From NCBI GenBank assembly GCA_016787705.1, contig JAEUTP010000027.1, forward strand, positions 326,805 through 390,804: 64,000 bases of DNA, read 5' to 3'. Under the pieces are notes generated by a model, which was not told where the DNA came from, did no database searches, and was given only the letters and a program-made list of their open reading frames with translations. The position numbers and the translations under genes are program-made. Source of the stretch: Bacteroidia bacterium (GTDB taxonomy: Bacteria; Bacteroidota; Bacteroidia; B-17B0; Aurantibacillaceae). Positions 25,762-36,300 of this stretch are shown here, in pieces. The number at the start of each line of letters is the position of its first letter. Positions within the stretch are counted from its first letter, which is position 1.

Positions 25762-27648
25762 ATGACATTAAATATTAAAAAGTATATCTGTTTGCTGTTT
25801 TGCTTTTGTCTTTTCTTTTATGGTAAATCACAAGTGATTTATAATGCATACGCACAGGTTACTGCAATTACAGGCTCTTCTGTTTTAACAATAGCAAACG
25901 TTAACCAGGTAAATCATACTTTTAATGCTAATGAGTTTGTTATTGTTATGCAAATGCAAGATAATGTAATTGGAACAAACACAACCAATATTTCTACTTT
26001 TGGCGATCTTGGCAGTATACAAAATGCAGGCAGGTATGAGGTAGCCAGGATATCTGCCATTACTGCTACAAGCATGACTCTAACAACAACCCTGGCAAAT
26101 ACATATAATGTTGGTGCTAATGCTTCAGTGCAGGTTATATCCTTCAGGAAATTAAGTGCGGCAGCATTTACAACAACTAATAATATTACCGGCCTTGCCT
26201 GGAATGGCACGGTTGGCGGTGTTATAGCATTAGAAGTTGGTACAGTTTTAACATTAGCGCATAGTATTTCAGCTAACGGTTTGGGCTTTACCGGCGGTGC
26301 GATGAACACTCCTCAATTTGCAGCAACTTCTTGCGATCCAAATTATATTTCTGCTATTGGCAATAGATGGGCAGGAAAAGGAGAAGGTATTTACAAAAAC
26401 ACAACTGCCGCGTGGACAGGTGCGCGTGGAAAAATTTTAACCGGTGGCGGTGGTGGTAACGATGAAAATTCAGGCGGCGGCGGCGGCGGCAATTATACCG
26501 CAGGAGGAATGGGGGGACCCGGTTATACAGGCGGTGCTTCAGGATGTTCTCCTTCAGTTGGAGGTTTAGGTGGACTTTCTTTAAATTCAGTTATCTCATC
26601 TAACCGCATTTTTATGGGCGGTGGTGGCGGTAGCGGACATGCCAATAACAGTGTTGGTACAGTTGGCGGCGCCGGCGGAGGGATTATTTTATTAAAAACA
26701 GGCACTTTAACAACAACAGGCACATGTGCCGGTATTTCAATAACTGCAAATGGTGTTTCAGCCAATAACGCCGGTAACGATGGTGCAGGCGGTGGAGGGG
26801 CTGCGGGCTCAATTGTAATGCAGGTAAATTCATATAGCGTTAATAGTACCTGTACATTAAACATCACATCAAGTGGTGGTAATGGTGGTAGTGCCGTTAC
26901 GGGAGCAACACACTCAGGCGGCGGCGGCGGCGGGCAAGGAGCAATTATTTTTTCATCAACGCAGCCAACGATAAATATTAACGCTGTAACTACAGCGGGC
27001 ACAGGTGGTACAAGCTGCACAGGTTGTGCCACTTCTGTAAACGCAACTTCCGGAGGCGGAACTAATAATGCCGGAATTATAAGCAATACAACAACACCTT
27101 TGCCAATTGAGTTATTAAAGTTTACAGCAAACGAAATTAACGAAAGTGTATTTTTAAATTGGACTACATTAAACGAAAAAAATACCGGTTATTTTGTAGT
27201 TGAAAAAAGTGTAGATGCAAGAAGCTGGGAAAATGTTGCCCGCGTTACAGCTGCCGGAAATAGTGTTGTGAGATTAAATTATAAAGCAATTGACGAAAAG
27301 CCGTACAAAGGCATTTCGTACTACAGGCTAAAAACGGTTGATAAGGATGCAACAATGCACTACTCTGATATTTTAGTGTTTGACAAGTTAAATGAGAATC
27401 CTTATTCAATTTATCCAAACCCTTCGGATGGAAAACTTAACCTTAAGATAAGAACTTTCTCAGGCTCAGAACCAATACACATAATTATTTATGATGCTTT
27501 AGGAAAAATCGTTTTTGAAAAGATTATACAAATAGAAGATGGTAAATACGATTATGATTTTATTACGTTGTTAAAAGATGGCGTTTATACTATAAGACTA
27601 TATAATAATTCAGGAACTTATAATAATAAGATTATTATTAATAATTAA
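25762..27648 (+). CDS. Glycine-rich T9SS type A cargo protein
   Basis: 628-residue secreted protein with a signal peptide ending about YGKSQ. Residues ~25-215 are strand-rich without a recognised domain. Residues ~215-430 are dominated by Gly-rich runs alternating with short Thr/Ser/Asn strands, resembling structural surface proteins. From ~445 a fibronectin-like segment (FLNWTTLNEKNTGYFVVEKS) leads to a type A T9SS sorting domain (IYPNPSDGKLNL, then DGVYTIRLYN). Secretion by T9SS and display at the surface follow; the glycine-rich core may self-associate but no function is known. The antisense of this region contains a long proline-rich open frame that is only a GC-pattern shadow. Confidence 0.75.
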   Translation: MTLNIKKYICLLFCFCLFFYGKSQVIYNAYAQVTAITGSSVLTIANVNQVNHTFNANEFVIVMQMQDNVIGTNTTNISTFGDLGSIQNAGRYEVARISAITATSMTLTTTLANTYNVGANASVQVISFRKLSAAAFTTTNNITGLAWNGTVGGVIALEVGTVLTLAHSISANGLGFTGGAMNTPQFAATSCDPNYISAIGNRWAGKGEGIYKNTTAAWTGARGKILTGGGGGNDENSGGGGGGNYTAGGMGGPGYTGGASGCSPSVGGLGGLSLNSVISSNRIFMGGGGGSGHANNSVGTVGGAGGGIILLKTGTLTTTGTCAGISITANGVSANNAGNDGAGGGGAAGSIVMQVNSYSVNSTCTLNITSSGGNGGSAVTGATHSGGGGGGQGAIIFSSTQPTININAVTTAGTGGTSCTGCATSVNATSGGGTNNAGIISNTTTPLPIELLKFTANEINESVFLNWTTLNEKNTGYFVVEKSVDARSWENVARVTAAGNSVVRLNYKAIDEKPYKGISYYRLKTVDKDATMHYSDILVFDKLNENPYSIYPNPSDGKLNLKIRTFSGSEPIHIIIYDALGKIVFEKIIQIEDGKYDYDFITLLKDGVYTIRLYNNSGTYNNKIIINN

Positions 27649-27650
27649 TT

Positions 27651-29015
27651 TTATAGTTTAAGCTTTTTTGCAAGATCTGTAAAATCAACACCATCAAAAT
27701 TACCGCTGCTCATCATCAACAAGACTTTGTTGTTCCATTCTTTTGCTTTTAAGTAATTAATTACATCTGCACTTTTTGTAAACACTTTCAGGTCCTTACG
27801 ATTAAAGGCTGTATGAACTTGTTCTATGGTAATTTCTTTTAATTTTTTATGAGCAATGGTGTGAGGGTTAAAATAAACAATAGCTTCATCAGCAAGATCC
27901 ATTGAGCCTTTATATTCATTTAAAAAATCTTCATTAAGACTGCTAAACGTATGCAGTTCCATGCAAGCAACAATGTACCGATTAGTAAATTGTTTTTTTA
28001 CAGCATCGGTTGTAGCTTTTAATTTAGAAGGTGAATGTGCAAAATCCTTATAAAAATTAAAGTTACTTTCTTTGTAAACTAATTCTAATCGTTTTGCCGC
28101 GCCCTTAAAGGATTGTATGGCTTCATAAAATTGTTTATCACTTAAGCCAATAGTATTACAAACCATTCTGGCTCCATTTAAATTCATTAAATTGTGGTTG
28201 CCAAATATTTGTAAAGGAAATTTTTGGTCATCAACTAACAAATAAGTTGTTCCATCTTTAATTTCATTTTTAGGAATCGAATAGGGTGCTTTTGTAATAT
28301 TTTTGTTCTCTGCATTTTTACAACAGATATCTAACACTTTATCTTCCGAGCAATAGATCAATGTGCCTTTCGATTCAATAAGATTTATAAATTTAGTGAA
28401 TTGCTCTACATAAATCTCAAAGGTTGGAAACACATTTATATGATCCCAGGCAATACCACTTAAAATAGCAATATTAGGTTTATATAAGTGAAATTTAGGC
28501 CGGCGATCAATTGGTGAAGCTAAGTATTCATCACCTTCAATTACGGCGTATTTAGAACTGTTGGTTAAATTTACCATTGTATCAAATCCTGCCAACTGTG
28601 CGCCCACTAAAAAATCAGTTTCAATTTTATGATAATGCATTACATGTAATATCATGGCTGTAATTGTTGTTTTGCCATGACTGCCACCAATTACAATGCG
28701 TGTTTTGTTTTTTGTTGCTTCATAAATATATTCAGGATACGAGTATATTTTTAAGCCTAATTCTTTTGCGCGAATTAGTTCGGGGTTATCTGCTCTTGCA
28801 TGCATGCCAAGAATAACTGCAGTAATATCGTTTGTTATTTTTTCAGGAAACCAACCTATTTTGGCAGGTAGTATTCTTGCTTTTGCCAGGCGGCTTTTGC
28901 TGGGCTCGTTTATTTCATCATCACTTCCGGTAACTTTAAACCCTTTTTCATGTAAGGCTAATGCCATATTGTGCATGGCGCTTCCGCCAATAGCAATTAA
29001 GTGAACTTTTTCCAT
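27651..29015 (-). CDS. mpl: UDP-N-acetylmuramate:L-alanyl-gamma-D-glutamyl-meso-DAP ligase
   Basis: 454-residue Mur ligase. The N-terminal IAIGGSAMHNMALALHEKGFKVTGSD nucleotide fold is followed by the ATP-binding loop GGSHGKTTITAMI and the family's EGDEYLASPIDRRPKFHLY segment, which is typical of Mpl rather than MurC. Mpl joins the tripeptide salvaged from old peptidoglycan to UDP-MurNAc. The C-terminal domain ends SGNFDGVDFTDLAKKLKL. It is convergent with the glycine-rich gene (2-bp gap) and diverges from kdsA. Confidence 0.9.
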   Translation of the reverse strand: MEKVHLIAIGGSAMHNMALALHEKGFKVTGSDDEINEPSKSRLAKARILPAKIGWFPEKITNDITAVILGMHARADNPELIRAKELGLKIYSYPEYIYEATKNKTRIVIGGSHGKTTITAMILHVMHYHKIETDFLVGAQLAGFDTMVNLTNSSKYAVIEGDEYLASPIDRRPKFHLYKPNIAILSGIAWDHINVFPTFEIYVEQFTKFINLIESKGTLIYCSEDKVLDICCKNAENKNITKAPYSIPKNEIKDGTTYLLVDDQKFPLQIFGNHNLMNLNGARMVCNTIGLSDKQFYEAIQSFKGAAKRLELVYKESNFNFYKDFAHSPSKLKATTDAVKKQFTNRYIVACMELHTFSSLNEDFLNEYKGSMDLADEAIVYFNPHTIAHKKLKEITIEQVHTAFNRKDLKVFTKSADVINYLKAKEWNNKVLLMMSSGNFDGVDFTDLAKKLKL

Positions 29016-29114
29016 AGTATAAAGAAAGTGTTTTGTGTTTGGAATTTTTATGACAAACTAACATTATTATGCACATAAAATTGTTTATCTTGCGTGTTAA
29101 TTGAAAAACCAATT

Positions 29115-29948
29115 ATGAAAAAAAAAATAGTTAAAGTAGGAAATATAGAATGCGGTTCAAAAGAGTTGTTTTTGATCTCAGGACCTTGTGTTATTGAGGA
29201 TGAAAGTATTATGATGAAAACTGCAGAAAAATTAAAGGAAGTTAGTGAGCGCTTGAAAATTAAAATTATTTATAAATCGAGTTTTTTAAAAGATAATCGT
29301 AGCAGCTTAAAATATTATGATGGGCCCGGACTGGAAAAAGGAATGAAGATTCTTGCTAAAGTAAAAGAACAATTTGGTTTTCCGTTGTTAACAGATATTC
29401 ATGAAAGTTACCAGGCAGCTATTGCAGGTGAAGTGTGCGATGTGTTGCAAATACCCGCCTATTTATGCATGCAAAGTTCTTTACTGGTAGCTGCTGCAAA
29501 AACCGGAAAAGTGGTAAATATTAAGCATGGTCAATTTTTAGCCCCGGATAATATGAAACATCCGTTGCAAAAATGTATTGATGCTGGAAACGATAATGTA
29601 ATTTTGACAGAACGTGGTTATGTTTTTGGATATAACGATCTGATCGTAGATCCCCGCAGTTTTTTTCATATGAATAACTTAGGTTACCCGGTTGTATTTG
29701 ACGTAACACATTGTGTGCGTAAATATGGGATACCAAGTGCAGATGCGAAAGGTGGAGCAAGAGAATTTTTACCTGTATTAAGCAGGGCAGGTGTGGCAAG
29801 CGGCATTGATGGCATGTTCATTGAAACGCATCCGGAACCGTCTACGGCTTTATGTGATGCGGCATCGCAATTGTGTGTTTATGATCTTGAAGAATTTTTA
29901 AAACCAATTATAGATATTCATAACGTAGTTAGAAAATACGATATGTAA
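29115..29948 (+). CDS. kdsA: 3-deoxy-8-phosphooctulonate (KDO-8-P) synthase, metal-dependent class
   Basis: 277-residue class I DAHP/KDO-8-P synthase. It condenses arabinose-5-phosphate with phosphoenolpyruvate, the first committed step of Kdo for lipopolysaccharide. Visible motifs are LISGPCVIEDE, YKSSFLKDNRSS (KDNRSS loop), VKEQFGFPLLTDIHE, and the KHGQFLAPDNM segment. Cys25 in GPCVIE corresponds to the metal-binding Cys of the Aquifex enzyme; E. coli KdsA has Asn there. The ATG at 29115 is chosen because MKKKIVKVG starts the alignment; an earlier in-frame start at 29094 would add seven residues. A bidirectional terminator follows. Confidence 0.93.
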   Translation: MKKKIVKVGNIECGSKELFLISGPCVIEDESIMMKTAEKLKEVSERLKIKIIYKSSFLKDNRSSLKYYDGPGLEKGMKILAKVKEQFGFPLLTDIHESYQAAIAGEVCDVLQIPAYLCMQSSLLVAAAKTGKVVNIKHGQFLAPDNMKHPLQKCIDAGNDNVILTERGYVFGYNDLIVDPRSFFHMNNLGYPVVFDVTHCVRKYGIPSADAKGGAREFLPVLSRAGVASGIDGMFIETHPEPSTALCDAASQLCVYDLEEFLKPIIDIHNVVRKYDM

Positions 29949-29961
29949 TTTTATCTTTTAT

Positions 29962-29999
29962 AAAACAGCCGCATAGTTTATTTTCTATGCGGCTGTTTT
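29962..29999. terminator. Bidirectional rho-independent terminator
   Basis: A perfect 15-bp stem (29962-29976 with 29985-29999) with an 8-base loop has A-rich and T-rich ends, so it works in both directions. It sits between the convergent kdsA and glycosyltransferase genes. Confidence 0.93.
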
Positions 30000-30000
30000 A

Positions 30001-31092
30001 TTATGCTATATCAAAATAAAGCTGCTCCATTTCATTGAGATTTTTATTCCAACTGAATTTTTCGGTAATGCGTTTAAACGCATTGTTTGCCAGAATACTT
30101 CTTAATTCATAGTTCATTAAATATTTTTCCATTGCAATACCAATATCGAATGGTGAAGTTGAATGTGTAATCAATCCAATACTTTCATCAGGAATAAGGT
30201 CTTTAAATCCATCCACATTGCTTACTATTACTGGTATTTGGCAGGCCATGGCTTCTGCAACGCTAACGCCAAAACTTTCTATTTCTGAAACATTTACCAA
30301 AACATCCATTGTGTTTAAGTATGATGGTATTTGATGGTGGGCAACAAAACCAATCATCTCAACATTGTTTTGTAATCCATAATAAGTTATTAATTCATTT
30401 AAATTTTCTTTTTGACTTCCATCACCAATTATTTTTAACTTTAATGGAAGATCAGGATATCTTTTTACTAACGAATAAAAAGCAATGATTGTTTTATCAA
30501 TATTATATAAAGGTTCGAGGTTTTTTACAATACCAAAAACAAAATCATCATTTAATGAAACAGTATCATTAGCATAGAACAAGTTTAAATTTACGCCAAA
30601 TGGAATAACATGAACTTGTTTTTTTGTGTATTGAGAAACTTCTTTTTTTAACACCGTAGAAGTTACACAAATTTTATTTGCCCTGAATAAAATAAATTTA
30701 ATTATCAGCTTATTCAAAAAATTCTTTTTTGGAAAATCCATAACATCACTGCCCCAGGCCGAAACGATAAAAGGTTTAAAAAAGGTTAGAGCACCTAACA
30801 GCCCGTAGCTTGACGCATAATGCGAATGTATAACTTGCGGTTTAAATTTATATATCTGGTAAAGTAGTTTTGGCCACAATAATAAATAAGCAAGTTTATT
30901 TAGTAATGTTGAGGAGGCTTTTGTTTGCCGTTTATTTAAGCAGGTAATATTTTTATTATTGGCAAACCAATCGCTATCCGAACTATTGAAAGAAAAGATA
31001 CCAATAGTAAAATTATCATTTGCAAGACCTAGAACCCATTTTTGGGTATGGGTTGAATTAATATCGGCTAGTATTAAGATGCGTGGAGCCAT
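30001..31092 (-). CDS. Family 4 glycosyltransferase
   Basis: 363-residue GT-B enzyme. The N-terminal half begins RILILADINSTHTQKWVLGLA; the C-terminal half has NVSEIESFGVSVAEAMACQIPVIVS, the EX7E donor-binding motif with both Glu residues. It probably adds a sugar in lipopolysaccharide or capsule synthesis. No signal peptide, so it is cytoplasmic or at the inner membrane. It stands alone next to kdsA in convergent orientation and is about 76 bp downstream of a zinc-ribbon membrane protein on the same strand. Confidence 0.87.
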   Translation of the reverse strand: MAPRILILADINSTHTQKWVLGLANDNFTIGIFSFNSSDSDWFANNKNITCLNKRQTKASSTLLNKLAYLLLWPKLLYQIYKFKPQVIHSHYASSYGLLGALTFFKPFIVSAWGSDVMDFPKKNFLNKLIIKFILFRANKICVTSTVLKKEVSQYTKKQVHVIPFGVNLNLFYANDTVSLNDDFVFGIVKNLEPLYNIDKTIIAFYSLVKRYPDLPLKLKIIGDGSQKENLNELITYYGLQNNVEMIGFVAHHQIPSYLNTMDVLVNVSEIESFGVSVAEAMACQIPVIVSNVDGFKDLIPDESIGLITHSTSPFDIGIAMEKYLMNYELRSILANNAFKRITEKFSWNKNLNEMEQLYFDIA

Positions 31093-31168
31093 GGTACATT
31101 TACTGGTTTTTTCAATTGGACTTCAAAGCTCTTGAAAAGTTTAACCGGTAAACAAAAATTAACAGAAA

Positions 31169-32281
31169 TTAGTTTTTGTTTCTGAAAAAGTAAATGATCG
31201 TTCCTATCACAGCAACACAAGCAAGGCTAAAGAAGAAGATCTTCCAGGCGCTGTAAGGCCTTTCTCCCTGAACTTCGCCTGTGCGTGCATTTATTGTAAA
31301 GCGATAAACTTTATCGTTATACCTGTAAGCGCTTATCCATAGCGGTAATAAAATGTGTTTAAAAGAAATATCGTTGTATTGGGTATTGATAGAATCAATT
31401 CTTTGTGTATCACCACCTATATCAGAAGTTACAGCACTACGGATAATTGGTTGCATACGTTCTTTCGCTTCTTCAAAACCCGGTTTTAATTCTGTTTGAT
31501 AACTTTCAGTTACAAAACCTGCAAGGTATTGATCATTATAACCAACTAATTCGGGCAGATCCCAGGGTTCAAGATCCTGCACTAATTTTTTTGGTAATGA
31601 ATGCGATGCGCAAACTAAAATATCATCAAATGCATTATGAACCGTGCCGCTTACCGAATACCAATTGGTATGACGTACCTGGCGGGTTTGGGTTTTTCCT
31701 TCACTGTCACGATAGGTTTCGGTAACATAATAATAAACACCGCGCTGTCCGGTGTAATTAGTGATGGTATTACTGTCGTATGTCCAGTAAGGCATATAAA
31801 CACCTTTTAATTTTTCTAAACTGTGTTGCGCATAAAGTTTTAGCTTACTTGGTGCAAACCAAAGGCCGCTAACCCATTTTACAAAACCTTCTTTGGCTTT
31901 ATTTCGCTCTATTTTAAAAGGCAACAAATATTTAGGTTTAATGATAGAGCAGGTAGCCGCATTTTTTATAACAAGTGGTGTATCACAATACGGACAGCTG
32001 CTGGAAGTTACATTTGCTGGTAAAGTAGTTGAAGAACCGCAACTATCACACTTTACAGTGGAAATGGTTTGTTTTTCGGAGGAAGAAACATTTTGTTCTA
32101 AAAAACTATTATAATCATTTTCTGTGATCTCCGTTTTTTCGGTTTCTATTTTATTTTGAGTCTGGCAATAGCCACAGGTAAGGCTTTCTGTACCCGGTTT
32201 AAAACTTAAATTGGCACCACAGTTTTTACATTTAATTGTGCCTGCAGTATCTGCGGTTGGTTCAAAAGTTTGCTCGCTCAT
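31169..32281 (-). CDS. Zinc-ribbon protein with C-terminal membrane anchor
   Basis: 370-residue protein with two Cys-rich ribbons: CKNCGANLSFKPG with a CGYC partner (residues ~18-41), and CDSCGSSTTL with CPYC (residues ~78-101). A large middle part has aromatic-rich strands (YMPYWTYDS, then GQRGVYYYVTETY) and a late HILLPLWISAYRYNDKVYRF segment. A single membrane helix at ~346-365 ends in a basic tail. The family is often annotated as a PriA-like or TFIIB zinc-ribbon protein, but nothing here shows helicase motifs. Function unknown; likely an inner-membrane protein with a cytoplasmic zinc domain. Confidence 0.8.
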   Translation of the reverse strand: MSEQTFEPTADTAGTIKCKNCGANLSFKPGTESLTCGYCQTQNKIETEKTEITENDYNSFLEQNVSSSEKQTISTVKCDSCGSSTTLPANVTSSSCPYCDTPLVIKNAATCSIIKPKYLLPFKIERNKAKEGFVKWVSGLWFAPSKLKLYAQHSLEKLKGVYMPYWTYDSNTITNYTGQRGVYYYVTETYRDSEGKTQTRQVRHTNWYSVSGTVHNAFDDILVCASHSLPKKLVQDLEPWDLPELVGYNDQYLAGFVTESYQTELKPGFEEAKERMQPIIRSAVTSDIGGDTQRIDSINTQYNDISFKHILLPLWISAYRYNDKVYRFTINARTGEVQGERPYSAWKIFFFSLACVAVIGTIIYFFRNKN

Positions 32282-32371
32282 TAGTAAGAATTTGATTATT
32301 TAAATTAAAACAAATTAAATCAATATTTAAAATTTTTTTAAAAGATTGATAGTTTGAAATGAAATTGGTTT

Positions 32372-33280
32372 TTAAAGCATTTTATTTCTTTTCACAAGGT
32401 AAGTGTAAAGAATATTATCAAAGCCTTTGTTTATATCTGCTTCTACAAAATCTATCTTATATTGTCCGCATTTTAACTTTAACAGATCTTTATACTGATT
32501 AATTGATTGCTGATATTGTTCTTTGATCTGACTTGGATTTAATTTAATTTCTTCACCGCTTTCAAGATCGATAAAATGATAAGGTTTGTTTTCAAACTCA
32601 AAATCAATTTCTTTAGCTTTATCAACTACATGAAATAAAACCACTTCGTGTTTTCGGTATTTTAAATGTTGTAAAGCAGAAAATAATTCTTCGTTTTCTG
32701 AATTATCTTCAAACATATCGCTAAAAATTACTACTAAGGAACGTTGATGAATGATCTCTGCAATTTGATTTAGTGTTTTTGCTGCCGATGTGTTCTTACT
32801 TTCAGAGTTTTTATCTAAAACTTCTTCGAGTGTATTGTAAATTAATTTTTGATGCGATGGACTGCCTTTTGGAGCAAAGTGTTTTACAATATCATTTTCA
32901 AACAAAGTTAAGCCAAATGCATCGCGCTGTTGTTTCAATAATTCACAAAGAGCAGCTGCGGCATGAACACTGAAATTAAGTTTGTTATTTTCTGAATCTT
33001 TTGGAAATTGCATACTTGCCGAAACGTCCAAAACAATCTGGCAACGAAGGTTGGTTTCTTCCTCATAACGTTTTACAAAAAGTTTGTTAGATCGCGCAAA
33101 CAACTTCCAGTCAATATGCCTTGTGCTTTCACCTGTGTTGTATAGCCGATGCTCTGCAAACTCAACCGAAAAGCCATGAAAAGGGCTTTTATGCATACCC
33201 GTAATAAACCCTTCAACTACCTTTTTTGCAAAAAGTTCAAGTTTCTTAAAAGGCTCTATTTTCAGGCGGTTTATTGGCAT
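32372..33280 (-). CDS. DUF58 (vWA-like) protein
   Basis: 302-residue soluble protein with the DUF58 hallmark ESTRHIDWKLFARSNKLFVKRY near residue 55. It then shows a von Willebrand A-like fold with the metal-site start VLDVSASM and a later VIFSDMFED strand. DUF58 proteins usually lie next to a MoxR ATPase and batA-like genes and are thought to work with that chaperone; neither is adjacent here, so the cluster is split or the partner is elsewhere. Start is ATG at 33280; the gene diverges from the adhesin operon. Confidence 0.87.
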   Translation of the reverse strand: MPINRLKIEPFKKLELFAKKVVEGFITGMHKSPFHGFSVEFAEHRLYNTGESTRHIDWKLFARSNKLFVKRYEEETNLRCQIVLDVSASMQFPKDSENNKLNFSVHAAAALCELLKQQRDAFGLTLFENDIVKHFAPKGSPSHQKLIYNTLEEVLDKNSESKNTSAAKTLNQIAEIIHQRSLVVIFSDMFEDNSENEELFSALQHLKYRKHEVVLFHVVDKAKEIDFEFENKPYHFIDLESGEEIKLNPSQIKEQYQQSINQYKDLLKLKCGQYKIDFVEADINKGFDNILYTYLVKRNKML

Positions 33281-33380
33281 TGTTGTGTTGGTAAATTTAC
33301 CTTCATTTTTTTGTTAATTTATGTAAAATGTCAATTTTTTTTGTATATTCGTAAAATTAATAACTTTCAGAGGTGAGTCT

Positions 33381-36300
33381 ATGACAAAATATTTACTTGT
33401 ATTTGTTTTCTTTTTTATTTTTTTAATCAAGCCAAAGGCGCAAATAGACACGAGTTTTTGGTTTGTGGCCCCCGATATTTCGGCTACTTTAGGTCAATCC
33501 CCTATTGAGCTTCATATTCAAACTTATTCTCAGGCTGCAACTGTTTATGTGAGACAGCCAGCTAACCTTACAACCGGGGTTAATACAACCCTTAATATTT
33601 CTGCCAATTCGTTGAATATTACAAATTTAACTGCTTCTCTTACTGCTGTTGAAAGCGCCCCTACAAATAGTGTTAGTAACAAAGGTATTTACATTAGCTC
33701 TAATTCCAATATTTCGGTTTACTATACGATTGGTTCTGGTGCCAGCAAGGAAATGATCAGCCTTAAAGGGCAAAAGGCAAAAGGCGTTGATTTTTATACA
33801 CCTTTTCCAAATTCTATTTTAACTAATAATTCACTTGGTGATGGTGGTGTTGGTTTTGATATCGTAGCTACTAACACTGGTGTTACTACAGTTTTAATAA
33901 CACCACGTGCCGCCTGCATTGGCAGGGCTAAGAACGTTACTTTTGCAGTACCGCTGAATTTTGGAGAGACTTTTTCGATGAGGGACAATAATGCTGTTAA
34001 TCCAAGTGAACTGTCGGGTTCGATCGTTTCTTCAGATAAACCTATTGCTGTTACTATTAGTGGGCCCATAAGAACCGCTGCAACACTTTGTACGAATTAT
34101 TATGCCGATCAGATCACAACAAGTGATAATATTGGTAAACAGCACGTTATTGTTAAAGGGCAGGGAACATCTGACATGGCATATGTTTTGGCAACACTAA
34201 ATTCTACCAGCTTAACAATTACAACCAGTACCGGTACTATAAACTGGCTTATCAATACCGGTGAAACTTATTCGATAGATTGTTCAACAAATAATTTAAC
34301 TTATATTGATACAGATAAACCCGTGTATGTAACACATGTTAGCGGTTATGGCTGCAAGCTAGCTGGTGCTCAGGTTACACCGGCTTATTGCGCAGGCTCA
34401 TATACAACGGCTTTTACAAGGTTGAGCAGTGATTCATTGAATTTAAACATTGTTACCCGAAGTGGTTATCAAAATACCTTTACTCTTACCAGTAACGCCG
34501 TAAATGTACCTATTTCTGCTTCCAGTTTTAGCGTAGTGCCCGGAAGCCCTAATCTTGTTGCTGCACGAATCTATTTTCCTGTAGCTTCTATTCCGGTAGG
34601 TTCGCATAACTTATTAAGAAATAAGAATGATCTTTTTGATCTTGGTATTCATAACGGAAGCTACAACAATGGAACCTCTTATGCTTATGGTTCTGAATTT
34701 GGACAAGATGCATTTGTTTTTGCCAACACGGTACCAACAGCTACGATATGTTCGAACACAACGTTTACTTTAAATGGTTTAATTGGTGGTGGGCCAATAA
34801 CCGGGGTATGGAGTTTTAATGGATTTGGGTCTCTTTCAGCCGGACCAAACGCATTAACAAATAATGTTTACACCCCTAACCTTATCGACACATCGCTTGC
34901 TATCACACCAACACCAACTCCTCCGGTATCGGGTGGTTTGGTTAAATTTGTTTTAACTTCTACAGGCATTTGTCCGAACAAAAGCGACACTTTAAGACTT
35001 TATGTAAAACAGCAACCAATTGTCACGGCAGGTTCAAACTCTATTATCTGCTCAAATAATCCAACAGTAAATTTAAGTGGAAATGTTTTCGGAGCAAGTA
35101 CTTCAGGTGTATGGTCAGTATCAGCACCGGGCAGTGGTACTTTCGTGCCAAGTCTAACTACGTTTACTCCATCTTACTTACTGTCCAATGCAGATACGGC
35201 TTTGAGCCAGCTGCAATTTGTGTTGACAAGTACCAATAACGGTATTTGTAATGCAGTATCCAATACAGTTAGTGTTGTTATTAACCATGCTCCAATAGTC
35301 AAGGCCAGTCTTGTTAATCCAATAATACGATGTGCGAATAATTCAACTATAAGTTTAAATGGTGTTATTTCTGGTACAACAACCAATACCGGTCAATGGA
35401 CATCAAACGGAACTGGTATTTTTGTTCCCAATCAGTTTGCATTATTATGTCAGTATATACCGAGTTCGGCAGATATTGCCCTTGGTACAATAAAATTAAA
35501 ATTAACGAGTACGAATAACCAGCAGTGTAAAGCAGTTTCAGATAGTGTAAATGTGATATTTACACAGCCTGTTTCGGTAAGTGCCGGTGTAGATTTAAAT
35601 ACATGTAAAAATAACCCTGTAATACAGTTAAATGCAGTTATTACAGGAACTGCTTCTAATAGTGGTATTTGGTATGGAGGCGCTGGAACATTTACAGCAA
35701 GTAACACCGCGCTTACAACAACATATACCGGCACACCGGCCGAAGTTGCAGCCGGTTTTGTTATCTTAACATTCAGCACTACCAATAATGGAATTTGTTT
35801 AGGTGTTTCTGATCAGGTTAAAATTGATTTTCGCGATAAGCCTACTGCTAATTTTACAGTAAATACAGTATGTTTAAATCAAACTACTTTATTTACAGAT
35901 CAATCTATTAATACTTCTGGTATAGGTTCGTTAAATACATGGCAGTGGCAAATGGGCGATGGAGGAAGTTCCGCTGCGGTAAATCCAATTTACAATTATA
36001 CAACCGCGGGTACTTATACCGCACAATTAATAGTTAGCAATACGTTTAATTGTTACGATACAGTATACCGTCCGGTTACGGTTTATGCATTGCCAACTGC
36101 CAGCTTTAGTGTTTCAAGAGCATGTACAGGCTCAGCGCAATTAATTGGCTTTGTTGACCAATCTACAATTTCGGCACCTGCTTCAATACCTTCAACAGGT
36201 TATTATTGGGATTTTGGAGGCGTACCTCCATATTTTTCGTTTGCCGAAGATACATCAATAGTTTTCCCATCACAGGGTATTTTTAATATAACGCATTCTG

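Noticed and set aside
25914..26309. 131-codon minus-strand ORF
   Set aside because: Shadow of the strand-rich start of the glycine-rich T9SS protein; composition matches antisense Val/Ala codons.
26523..27086. Proline-rich ORF on the minus strand
   Set aside because: Exact antisense of the glycine-rich region of the secreted protein at 25762-27648; Gly codons read as Pro on the other strand.
35450..35785. 111-codon minus-strand ORF
   Set aside because: Antisense to the Ig-like repeats of the first adhesin; no start context or homologous pattern.
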